Source: Alistipes sp.
GTDB lineage: Bacteria; Bacteroidota; Bacteroidia; Bacteroidales; Rikenellaceae
NCBI GenBank assembly: GCA_017463615.1
Contig: JAFTOU010000012.1
Span: forward strand, 44,931 to 108,930
Length of the DNA stretch: 64,000 nucleotides
Direction of reading: 5' to 3'
Under the pieces are notes generated by a model, which was not told the DNA's origin, ran no database searches, and worked only from the letters and a program-made list of their open reading frames with translations. Shown here piece by piece: positions 1 through 6,768 of this stretch (position 1 is its first letter; each line of letters opens with the position of its first letter). A program made the position numbers and the translations under genes.

Positions 1-1107
1 TCGCAGTTTACTCTTAGTTGCACGATAGCAGGTGCGACTGAGGGTGAGCAGGTGTGTCTGATATATCCGATTAAGCGCGGAGAGGTTTGGCATAGGCAGT
101 GTGATACATCCTATATAAACACGGGTAAGGCTCGCTTTGAGGGTGTGGCAGAGGGGGTTGTGCCAGCATCTTTGGTCTTTGCCAATATGGATGAGGTGGA
201 GATTTTCGTTGAGCCGTCGGATGTGGAGCTTTATGCAGAGCGCAATGCGCCGTACGACTACTCAATAAGTGGGTTGAGCATAGATGACGAGTTGAGAGAG
301 TACTGCAAATTCTTCGCCTCCTACAATCGTGATATTTACAACAGGCTATCTCTGATACAGCGCAAAAATGAGCTGTGGGCTGAGGCGTATGCTAAAGGAG
401 CGGATAATACAGAGAGTCTATGGGCAGAGTTTAACCACCTTGTGGCGGAGTATAGGACTAAGGCGGCTGAGTGGGCTGCAATGGCGGTAGAGTTTGCAGA
501 GCAGCACCCCGACTATGCAATCTTGCCAAATATTATTGATAGATTTGTGCGTAGTGGGTATGATGTAGCGACTGCAGAGCAGATGTGTGACAATCTATCC
601 GACAAGCAGTGCCAGAGCCTACTTGGGGAGCTGATGACAATCCGCAGAGATATAGATAGCCTTAATGGTGGGCGGGTTGGCAGCAGGGCTCTTGAATTTA
701 CACTCAGCTCGGTGGACGGCGATAGGGTAAAGCTACCGAAGTGCAACCCCGAAGGGTATCTGCTTCTTGATTTTTGGGCGAGTTGGTGTCAGCCCTGCAT
801 AAAAGAGATTCCGAATATTCGGCAGCTAAACGAACAATACTCTGATAGACTGCAGATTATCAGTATATCGTTGGACAACGACCCTGACCAGTGGCTTAAT
901 GCTGTGAAGAGGCATAATCTAACGGAGTGGACTCAGCTGCTTGCAAATAATACAGATGCGGAGGAGTATTATTTCTCCGAGCAAGCCGATATCTCTGCAG
1001 CCTATGGCGTAGAGCAGATACCTTGCTTTATACTTATAGATGACGCTGGAACAATCATTGGTCGCTATCAGCACCTAACCGCACAGCAGAGTATAAAATA
1101 TCAATAA
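1..1107 (+). CDS. TlpA-like thiol-disulfide oxidoreductase with DUF4369 domain (5' partial)
   Basis: The reading frame is open from base 1, so the gene begins before the window; 368 codons are visible. The N-terminal part, with the beta-rich pattern around residues 1-80, resembles DUF4369, which precedes thioredoxin domains in many Bacteroidetes exported proteins. A helical middle part follows. From about residue 220 there is a TlpA/ResA-type thioredoxin fold with the WCQPC active site at 784-798. Proteins of this type reduce or exchange disulfides on the periplasmic side of the membrane, and a signal peptide or lipobox would be expected in the missing 5' end. A GTG at 52 is a possible internal start but the homologous N-terminal domain extends upstream of it. 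The gene is convergent with the nitroreductase at 1130. Confidence 0.85.
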   Translation, partial: SQFTLSCTIAGATEGEQVCLIYPIKRGEVWHRQCDTSYINTGKARFEGVAEGVVPASLVFANMDEVEIFVEPSDVELYAERNAPYDYSISGLSIDDELREYCKFFASYNRDIYNRLSLIQRKNELWAEAYAKGADNTESLWAEFNHLVAEYRTKAAEWAAMAVEFAEQHPDYAILPNIIDRFVRSGYDVATAEQMCDNLSDKQCQSLLGELMTIRRDIDSLNGGRVGSRALEFTLSSVDGDRVKLPKCNPEGYLLLDFWASWCQPCIKEIPNIRQLNEQYSDRLQIISISLDNDPDQWLNAVKRHNLTEWTQLLANNTDAEEYYFSEQADISAAYGVEQIPCFILIDDAGTIIGRYQHLTAQQSIKYQ

Positions 1108-1129
1108 ATTGCGCAACAAATAGCTACTC

Positions 1130-1738
1130 CTACTCCGAGAAGACCTTGCGGCGGGCGGAGAGGGGGAGGTGCTGGGTTTTTTCGGAGGGGAGGCTGAGGG
1201 GTGTGCCGAAGGGCATTTGGGCGACAAGTCGCCAGTGCGGGGCGATGTCCCACTGGGCAGCGACAGCCTCGTCTATAAGTGGATTATAGTGTTGCAGGGA
1301 TGCGCCGAAGCCAAGCTCCTCAATGGCTGTCCAGATGGCGAACTGGTGCATAGCCGAGGTATGGGCGGAGTACTCCTCAAACTTATCGGCATAGGTCGGG
1401 AACTGCTTTTTCATACTCTCCACCACCTCCATATCCTCGTAGAAGAGCACCGTTCCGCAGCCCGCAGCGAAGTAGTTGTCTATCTTTTCGCGGGTGCCGA
1501 TATACGCCTCGGCGGTGATAATCTCAGACAGAGCCTGCTTGACGATGCCCCACAGGCAGATGTGGTGGATGCCAAATAGAACAACAATGCGCGTAGACTG
1601 AGAGTTATATGCCGATGGTACGGCAAGCATTATGCGGTCTATAGTATGTACAATCTCCTCCTCAGATACAGACTTGGCTGCGCTTATGGCATAATAGCTT
1701 CGGCGACGCTCTATCGCCTCAATAAATGTTCGTTTCAT
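1130..1738 (-). CDS. Nitroreductase family protein (Frm2/Hbn1-like)
   Basis: This 202-residue protein has the single-domain nitroreductase fold of the Frm2/Hbn1-like group: an N-terminal RRSYYAI segment for FMN phosphate contact, a SAYNSQSTR segment near residue 45, and a C-terminal GFGASLQHYNP segment. Such proteins are FMN-dependent NAD(P)H oxidoreductases acting on nitro compounds or quinones in the cytoplasm; the physiological substrate is unknown. The chosen ATG at 1738 starts the conserved MKRTFIEAI segment; a start at 1795 would add 19 residues with no family match. The gene stands alone, divergent from the DUF819 gene and convergent with the TlpA-like gene. No clear TAnnTTTG element was found upstream. 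Confidence 0.85.
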   Translation of the reverse strand: MKRTFIEAIERRRSYYAISAAKSVSEEEIVHTIDRIMLAVPSAYNSQSTRIVVLFGIHHICLWGIVKQALSEIITAEAYIGTREKIDNYFAAGCGTVLFYEDMEVVESMKKQFPTYADKFEEYSAHTSAMHQFAIWTAIEELGFGASLQHYNPLIDEAVAAQWDIAPHWRLVAQMPFGTPLSLPSEKTQHLPLSARRKVFSE

Positions 1739-1831
1739 AGCTGCTTTTTTAGTTATCAGTCTGCAAATAGTACGCCATAACTTATAGATGCGCACCCCTA
1801 AATACTATCGGCTCTGCCGACACCTTTGAAA

Positions 1832-1861
1832 AGCTAATAGCCAATGGCTAACAGCTAATGG
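1832..1861. repeat. Short inverted/direct repeat cluster
   Basis: The motif AGCTAAT occurs at both ends of this stretch around a palindromic AGCCAATGGCT core. It lies just upstream of the DUF819 promoter in the divergent intergenic region. It could be an operator or a remnant of a noncoding repeat; nothing in the sequence decides. Confidence 0.35.
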
Positions 1862-1864
1862 TAT

Positions 1865-1896
1865 TTTGCTTTGTTTCATATTTTTGCCTATATTTG
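1865..1896 (+). promoter_or_regulatory. Promoter of DUF819 gene
   Basis: A -33 element TTTG (1865-1868) and a -7 element TATATTTG (1889-1896) are separated by 20 bases, matching the Bacteroidetes primary sigma factor consensus. The start codon is at 1917, leaving a leader of roughly 15 bases. Confidence 0.7.
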
Positions 1897-1916
1897 CATA
1901 ACAAACACTAATCCTT

Positions 1917-3086
1917 ATGATTGTAGTTGAATATCTATTGCTTATAGCGATGTTCTGCCTTACGCCCGCCGTGGTGATATGGCTCTGCGGGCGATTTCCG
2001 CTGTTGGATAAGTTAGGCCCGATAATGGTGCTCTATGCCATCGGTATGGTTGTGGGAAATCTGCCATTTATGCCCGATACGATGAAGGTACTGCAGGAGA
2101 TGATTCCCAATGTGGCTATTCCGCTGGCGATACCGATGATGCTCTTTGGTTGCACATTCTCAAAAAATGAAGGTAGACTGCAGCTAAAACTTATTCTGAG
2201 TGGCTTTAGCTCTGTGGCTATTGCGGTGATTATCGGCTACCTGCTCTTTGGGTGCAAGGTTACTTCAGGGGCTGAGGTGGGCGGTATTATCTCGGGTATG
2301 TATACGGGAGGAACGCTCAATGCAGCGGCTCTGCAGGCGATATTCCGTATTGAGAACGAGATTTATGTGCTTGTGAACTCCTACGATATTATTATCTCGT
2401 TCCTATATTTTATCTTTCTCTTCAGCTTCGGCATTAGGATGTTCCGCCGGCTATATGGCGAGAAGACAACCAAGCAGTTGTCGCAGAGTGATAGGGTAGA
2501 GATTGAGGGGACAATTCAAGACGCAAAGGCAAATCCTTACAGCGGTATGCTCTCAAAGGCGGGTCTTAAGAGCGTGGGCACGACCGTAGGTATTACGCTC
2601 GTTGTGGTAGCCCTCTCGGCAGGTGTTGCGGTTGTGATGCCTCAGGGATGGTTTATGGTCGTGTTTATACTGTTGCTGACCACCTTGGGTGTCGCGGCTT
2701 CGTTTGTAAAGCGCGTGCGAGAGCTTAAGTATAGCTACGATATGGGTATGTACCTTATCTACATCTTCAGCCTTGCTATAGCCTCTATGGCAGACTTCTC
2801 AAACCTAAATCTCGCCCAGGGGGTAAATCAGATGGCATTTATGACCTTTGCGGTCTTTGTCTCGCTGGCTATACACGCCATCTTCTGCCGCCTTATGCGC
2901 GTAGATGCCGACTCCATGGTAATCTCCTCGGTGGCATTTATCAACTCGCCACCATTCGTGCCGATGGTATCTGTCGCGATGAATAATAAAAAGACCCTTG
3001 TCACAGGCCTCGCCGCCGGCGTTGCGGGCTACGCCCTTGGTAACCACTTCGGCTACCTAATGTCCGAACTACTACAGAGGTTGTAA
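1917..3086 (+). CDS. DUF819 family integral membrane protein
   Basis: The 389-residue protein is strongly hydrophobic, with about ten predicted membrane-spanning helices and a short charged cytoplasmic stretch near residues 175-205. The GMYTGGTLNAAALQ and INSPPFVPMVS segments are typical of DUF819, a family of predicted inner-membrane transporters or permeases with no established substrate. It is preceded by a good promoter and followed by a strong terminator, so it is probably monocistronic. The start at the first ATG lies 21 bases after the -7 element. Confidence 0.85.
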   Translation: MIVVEYLLLIAMFCLTPAVVIWLCGRFPLLDKLGPIMVLYAIGMVVGNLPFMPDTMKVLQEMIPNVAIPLAIPMMLFGCTFSKNEGRLQLKLILSGFSSVAIAVIIGYLLFGCKVTSGAEVGGIISGMYTGGTLNAAALQAIFRIENEIYVLVNSYDIIISFLYFIFLFSFGIRMFRRLYGEKTTKQLSQSDRVEIEGTIQDAKANPYSGMLSKAGLKSVGTTVGITLVVVALSAGVAVVMPQGWFMVVFILLLTTLGVAASFVKRVRELKYSYDMGMYLIYIFSLAIASMADFSNLNLAQGVNQMAFMTFAVFVSLAIHAIFCRLMRVDADSMVISSVAFINSPPFVPMVSVAMNNKKTLVTGLAAGVAGYALGNHFGYLMSELLQRL

Positions 3087-3092
3087 TAGCTA

Positions 3093-3127
3093 AGCAGTCA
3101 GATACACTGACTGCTTTTTTGTTTTTT
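3093..3127 (+). terminator. Intrinsic terminator after DUF819 gene
   Basis: A perfect 9-bp stem (AGCAGTCAG / CTGACTGCT, loop ATACA) is followed by a run of T interrupted by one G. Confidence 0.9.
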
Positions 3128-3146
3128 TATCTCATGGGGAACTCGA

Positions 3147-3191
3147 ATTATGTGCAGCGCACATAATCAGCGACGAGATAGCGCAGTCGCT
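3147..3191. repeat. Two adjacent inverted repeats
   Basis: ATTATGTGC and GCACATAAT (3147-3167, 3-base loop) form a perfect 9-bp hairpin. It is followed by AGCGAC and GTCGCT (3169-3191). Both lie in the 130-base gap between the DUF819 terminator and the terminator of tRNA-Asp. There is no T run, so they do not look like terminators. The function is unknown. Confidence 0.5.
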
Positions 3192-3262
3192 GTAAGGCTT
3201 GCACACGAGCAGCGCAATCTGCACAACAAGTAGCCGATGTAGTTGGCTGTCCTCAGATGTAA

Positions 3263-3295
3263 ATACAAAAAAAGAGATAACCTTTCAGTTATCTC
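3263..3295 (-). terminator. Terminator downstream of tRNA-Asp
   Basis: An 8-bp perfect stem (GAGATAAC / GTTATCTC, 3274-3295) is followed on the minus strand by seven T. It lies 7 bases beyond the tRNA 3' end. Confidence 0.85.
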
Positions 3296-3301
3296 CTTCA
3301 G

Positions 3302-3375
3302 CGGTGCGTAGGGGACTCGAACCCCTGACCCCGTGCGTGACAGGCACGTATTCTAACCAGCTGAACTAACGCACC
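3302..3375 (-). tRNA. tRNA-Asp (GTC)
   Basis: The minus strand folds as a 74-base cloverleaf: acceptor GGTGCGT/ACGCACC, D arm with AGCTGGTTA loop, anticodon stem CGTGC/GCACG with loop CTGTCAC (anticodon GTC), and T arm AGGGG/CCCCT with loop TTCGAGT. The discriminator base is G, as expected for tRNA-Asp. CCA is not encoded. Confidence 0.95.
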
Positions 3376-3422
3376 AGAACCTGTTGTTCATCAGTAGTGT
3401 TCTTCCTTCCTGATTGCGAGTG

Positions 3423-3454
3423 CAAAGATAGAGCAAAAAATTCTTTCCTCCAAA
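3423..3454 (-). promoter_or_regulatory. Promoter of tRNA-Asp
   Basis: On the minus strand TTTG (3451-3454) and TATCTTTG (3423-3430) are separated by 20 bases. The tRNA 5' end is about 48 bases downstream, leaving a short leader for RNase P to remove. The promoter lies just beyond the end of rsmD on the same strand. Confidence 0.75.
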
Positions 3455-3483
3455 CTTTTTTGCAACTTTTTTCAAAAAAAATA

Positions 3484-4017
3484 TCACTTTTTGAAGAAAG
3501 AAAATTGCACACTTCCGTAACTTCTTGATTGCCAAAATAATGGATGATTCTCAAAATTATACTTATCGGAGTGCTCAAAGATGAAGATTCCCTCCTCGTT
3601 AAGGATATTGCTATCAAGAACCAGTCCTACGACCTGCTCAAGCCCCTCCAAATCGTACGGAGCATCGGAGAAAACAATGTCAAAACTCTTTGGGCAGCTA
3701 CGCAGGTAGAGGAAAACATTTGCCTTGACGGCATAGATATTCTCTGCTCCGAGTGAGCGAGCGGTATTGCGGATAAAGTTGTGGTGCACGGCGTTAATCT
3801 CTACAGATGTAACACTTCGTGCTCCGCGCGAGGCGAACTCGTAGCTCACAGAGCCGGTGCCGGCAAAGAGATCCAGCACATCGCACTGCTCAAAGTCCAC
3901 CAGATTGGTGAGGATATTAAACAGATTCTCCTTAGCGAAGTCCGTCGTAGGTCTTGCTCGCAAGTTCTTAGGTGGGTTGATTGCACGCCCACGATATTTT
4001 CCACTGATTATTCGCAT
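3484..4017 (-). CDS. rsmD: 16S rRNA (guanine966-N2)-methyltransferase RsmD
   Basis: The 177-residue protein starts with the family signature MRIISGKYRGR and carries SAM-binding motif I (DLFAGTGS, residues 49-56). The catalytic motif, usually DPPY or NPPY, reads DAPY at residues 118-121; the first proline is replaced. RsmD methylates the exocyclic amine of G966 of 16S rRNA in the 30S subunit. The start codon overlaps the end of the DUF3822 gene by about 10 bases, which suggests coupling in a three-gene operon with the genes at 4008 and 4585. Length is normal. Whether the DAPY variant lowers activity cannot be told from sequence. Confidence 0.9.
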   Translation of the reverse strand: MRIISGKYRGRAINPPKNLRARPTTDFAKENLFNILTNLVDFEQCDVLDLFAGTGSVSYEFASRGARSVTSVEINAVHHNFIRNTARSLGAENIYAVKANVFLYLRSCPKSFDIVFSDAPYDLEGLEQVVGLVLDSNILNEEGIFIFEHSDKYNFENHPLFWQSRSYGSVQFSFFKK

Positions 4018-4613
4018 ACAACCTTATAGTACTTTTTCAGCGCCTTTGCGTACTGCTTAGGTGCTATAATATATATAGGTATACCCGCGTCTGTTGATGT
4101 AGCGGCGAGGATATGTGCAACATAGAAGAGCAGCTCGTCTGTAGACTCTATCTCCAAAGCCTCGGCCGTCTGCAGTCCGTCGTTATAGAGGCGGAGGTAG
4201 CAGATATTCTCGGCAAGCTCTACTGCAAGGCACTTCTCGTCGCTATGAGAGTCTGCAAGCAGTGGGGTAGTGAGCACAAGGCGTGCACCAAGCTGCTCAG
4301 CAAGGCTCTGATAGGCGTTGCGATTGATGGCGATAGCTGCGACCATCTGGTTATGCGGTGCGCTATAGATGGCAACCTCCTCTGCCGAAGGGTTCTGACC
4401 AGTGATGGCAAGAGCCTGCTCGGCTGTAACAGTAGCGGCAAGCGCCTGAGGAAGTAGGGTAGCGCGAGCGGTATCTACCATAACGACAACATTCCCGCTG
4501 CCCTCGGCAGTTGAGCCGAGAGTAGATGCAGAAAAAAAGCGTCCACCCGAAGCGAGACGGATGGACACTTTAATTGTGGAGTTTTTAGAGCTCCTCCCAG
4601 TTACCTGCCTCAT
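4008..4613 (-). CDS. DUF3822 family protein
   Basis: This protein of about 201 residues resembles DUF3822, a Bacteroidetes family found directly upstream of rsmD and possibly related to an actin-like ATPase fold. Its N-terminal STIKVSIRLASGG segment and C-terminal IPIYIIAP segment fit that family. It is shorter than the roughly 250-270 residues I expect. The ATG at 4613 overlaps the upstream gene by 29 bases; a GTG at 4568 is an alternative start just before the conserved segment. The product is probably cytoplasmic with no known activity. Gene order (membrane protein, DUF3822, rsmD) is conserved in the phylum as I recall it. Confidence 0.65.
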   Translation of the reverse strand: MRQVTGRSSKNSTIKVSIRLASGGRFFSASTLGSTAEGSGNVVVMVDTARATLLPQALAATVTAEQALAITGQNPSAEEVAIYSAPHNQMVAAIAINRNAYQSLAEQLGARLVLTTPLLADSHSDEKCLAVELAENICYLRLYNDGLQTAEALEIESTDELLFYVAHILAATSTDAGIPIYIIAPKQYAKALKKYYKVVCE

Positions 4614-5229
4614 TGTTACCTCTCTCCATTGAGCCGAACTTGATGCCCGGATACTTATTGAGAACATTCAGACAGTTGTCTACCAGGTTGATAACCTCCT
4701 GACGATAAACAACGGTATCAAGGAAGTTGATGTAAGGTGCGCGGCACTCTACAGTAGGGATGACAATCTTAGACTCGGTAGTGAGGATTGTAGCCTCCAG
4801 ATAGAACTCCTTATTGTCTGAATAAGGGATGTAGCGGAGATTGCGAATATCCTCATCTGAAAGGTGCTTGAACAGAGAGTCCTTAACTGAATAGGTGAAC
4901 TTCTCTACATTCTTAAACTTGCGACCATACTTCTTACGAGCCTGAGCCATAGCTACAGAGTCGTCCTCGTCGATAAGTCGGCGCTCACCCTCCATAGTCT
5001 CGTTGAGTACGAAGTTGATAAGAGAGTCAAAGTCTGCAGTAAAGTGCTGGTACTTACTCTTGAACTGACGCTCTGCGGTACGAATGTCCTTGATACGAGT
5101 GATAACCGCCTTCTCGCGAGTCTTCTGCTCCTCAGCAAACTTGATAGGTGTTGAGATAAGTACATAGACATAGAAGCCCAGACCTGCAGCTGCCAAAGCA
5201 AGCACTAATTGAAGTAATTTCTTTCCCAT
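4585..5229 (-). CDS. Conserved hypothetical protein with one N-terminal membrane helix
   Basis: The 214-residue product begins MGKKLLQLVLALAAAG and has one membrane helix at about residues 5-25, followed by a charged, helical region and a mixed domain. It resembles an uncharacterised Bacteroidetes family encoded beside DUF3822 and rsmD. The layout of a short cytoplasmic tip, one helix and a large extracytoplasmic domain recalls pilin-like or anchored periplasmic proteins, but I see no prepilin cleavage site. The open frame extends 49 codons upstream to 5376, but the ATG at 5229 starts right before the membrane helix and leaves room for the divergent promoter of the helicase gene. It is the first gene of the rsmD operon. 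Confidence 0.7.
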   Translation of the reverse strand: MGKKLLQLVLALAAAGLGFYVYVLISTPIKFAEEQKTREKAVITRIKDIRTAERQFKSKYQHFTADFDSLINFVLNETMEGERRLIDEDDSVAMAQARKKYGRKFKNVEKFTYSVKDSLFKHLSDEDIRNLRYIPYSDNKEFYLEATILTTESKIVIPTVECRAPYINFLDTVVYRQEVINLVDNCLNVLNKYPGIKFGSMERGNNEAGNWEEL

Positions 5230-5268
5230 TTTTAGAAATAATTTTAATTTATAATTTTTTTTATTTAG

Positions 5269-5299
5269 TTGCAGAGCTACGAAAAAAATGCTAAGTTTG
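5269..5299 (+). promoter_or_regulatory. Promoter of RecD-like helicase gene
   Basis: TTG (5269-5271) and TAAGTTTG (5292-5299) with about 20 bases between fit the Bacteroidetes consensus. The start codon is at 5322. Confidence 0.6.
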
Positions 5300-5321
5300 T
5301 AGCCAAATAAAACAACTGAAA

Positions 5322-6740
5322 ATGCAAAGCACCACAATTGCGACCCAAATTTACGCAAAATTATTGTTTCAACCAACTGAAAACCAAAAAAAAATCATCA
5401 ATTCTTTGTCAGAATATCTCGCGGATGATGATTTTTCAAGATTTTTTGTGCTAAATGGTTACGCCGGAACGGGTAAAACAACCCTTATTGCCGCCGTGGT
5501 TTCGGGTCTTAAGTCGTTGGGTATCAAGACCATACTGCTCGCACCAACGGGTCGTGCCGCAAAAGTACTGTCGCAATACACCTCTCAGAAGGCTTTTACT
5601 ATCCACAAACGCATCTATCGCGAGCAGACAAACGCAAAATATGAGTCAAAATTTTCGCTCAACCTAAATCGCGAGTCGGAAGCGGTGTTCATCGTAGATG
5701 AAGCATCTATGCTCTCAACGGGTAGCAGTTCGGACAAGACCCTCTTTGGAAGTGGTTCGCTGCTTGAAGATTTGATACAGTATGTTCGCAGTGGCAAGTA
5801 CTGCAGGTTGATACTTGTTGGCGACTCGGCGCAGCTGCCGCCAGTGGGGGATGACTTCAGTCCTGCGCTATCTCCTGCGGAGCTGTTGCCATACGGCGAT
5901 GTGGAGTATCAGACGATGGACGAGGTGGTGCGTCAGGAGCAGACATCGGGCATACTTTTCAACGCTACGCTGGTAAGGTGTATGCTTGAGAATGGGATAT
6001 ACGAGATACCGCACTTGGAGATGGACTATCCTGATATTGAGCGAGTTAGTGGTGGCGAGTTGCTTGAGAAATTGCAGGAGTGCTACGACCGCTATGGACG
6101 CGATGAGACGATAGTTATCACCCGCTCAAACAAGCGTGCAAATCGCTACAACGAGGGTATTCGTCGCCATACACTCTATGCCGAGGAGGAGATAGAGAGT
6201 GGCGATATGCTGATGGTTGTGAAGAATAACTACCACTACACCGAGCGTATAGAGGACTGCCCGATGAGTTTTATTGCCAACGGCGATATCGCCCGTCTGA
6301 AGAGGATTCGCCGCTTTGAGCAGTTCTACGGCTTCAGGTTTGCAACGGCGGTGCTGGAGTTTGCTGACTACGACAATACGGAGATAGAGTGCAAGATACT
6401 GCTTGACACCCTCGCCTCGGAGTCCCCATCGCTGACATACGAGCAGCAGCAACAGCTCTTCTACGAGGTGGAGAAGGACTACGAGGATATAAAGAGTAAA
6501 ATCAAGCGTTTCAAAGAGATACGCGAGAATCCATACTACAATGCGCTGCAGATAAAGTTTTCATACGCAGTCACTTGTCATAAGGCACAGGGTGGTCAGT
6601 GGAGCGCGGTATTTATTGATAGATTCCTCTTTGGCGACGAGCCGATGAGCAAGGATATGCTCCGATGGTTCTATACAGCCCTCACGCGAGCTACAGAGCG
6701 AGTATTTTTAGTCAATTTTGACGATAGTTTCTTTGAATAA
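5322..6740 (+). CDS. RecD-like DNA helicase / AAA ATPase (superfamily 1)
   Basis: The 472-residue protein carries Walker A GYAGTGKT (residues 46-53), Walker B VDEASML, motif III GDSAQLPPVG and a UvrD-type C-terminal motif VI (YTALTRATE) near the end, preceded by VTCHKAQGGQW. This is the short RecD2/Dda-like SF1B helicase common in Bacteroidetes, expected to unwind DNA 5' to 3' using ATP. It lacks the long N-terminal extension of full RecD2. It is encoded directly upstream of mutS, and the mutS promoter overlaps its last codons. A role in repair or replication restart is inferred from family and context. Confidence 0.85.
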   Translation: MQSTTIATQIYAKLLFQPTENQKKIINSLSEYLADDDFSRFFVLNGYAGTGKTTLIAAVVSGLKSLGIKTILLAPTGRAAKVLSQYTSQKAFTIHKRIYREQTNAKYESKFSLNLNRESEAVFIVDEASMLSTGSSSDKTLFGSGSLLEDLIQYVRSGKYCRLILVGDSAQLPPVGDDFSPALSPAELLPYGDVEYQTMDEVVRQEQTSGILFNATLVRCMLENGIYEIPHLEMDYPDIERVSGGELLEKLQECYDRYGRDETIVITRSNKRANRYNEGIRRHTLYAEEEIESGDMLMVVKNNYHYTERIEDCPMSFIANGDIARLKRIRRFEQFYGFRFATAVLEFADYDNTEIECKILLDTLASESPSLTYEQQQQLFYEVEKDYEDIKSKIKRFKEIRENPYYNALQIKFSYAVTCHKAQGGQWSAVFIDRFLFGDEPMSKDMLRWFYTALTRATERVFLVNFDDSFFE

Positions 6741-6762
6741 TCGCCTAAAATAGCTATCTTTG
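6732..6762 (+). promoter_or_regulatory. Promoter of mutS
   Basis: TTTG (6732-6735), 19 bases, then TATCTTTG (6755-6762) is a near-perfect Bacteroidetes promoter. It overlaps the end of the helicase gene. The mutS ATG begins 7 bases after the last base of the -7 element, so the predicted transcript is leaderless or nearly so. Confidence 0.8.
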
Positions 6763-6768
6763 CCAATT

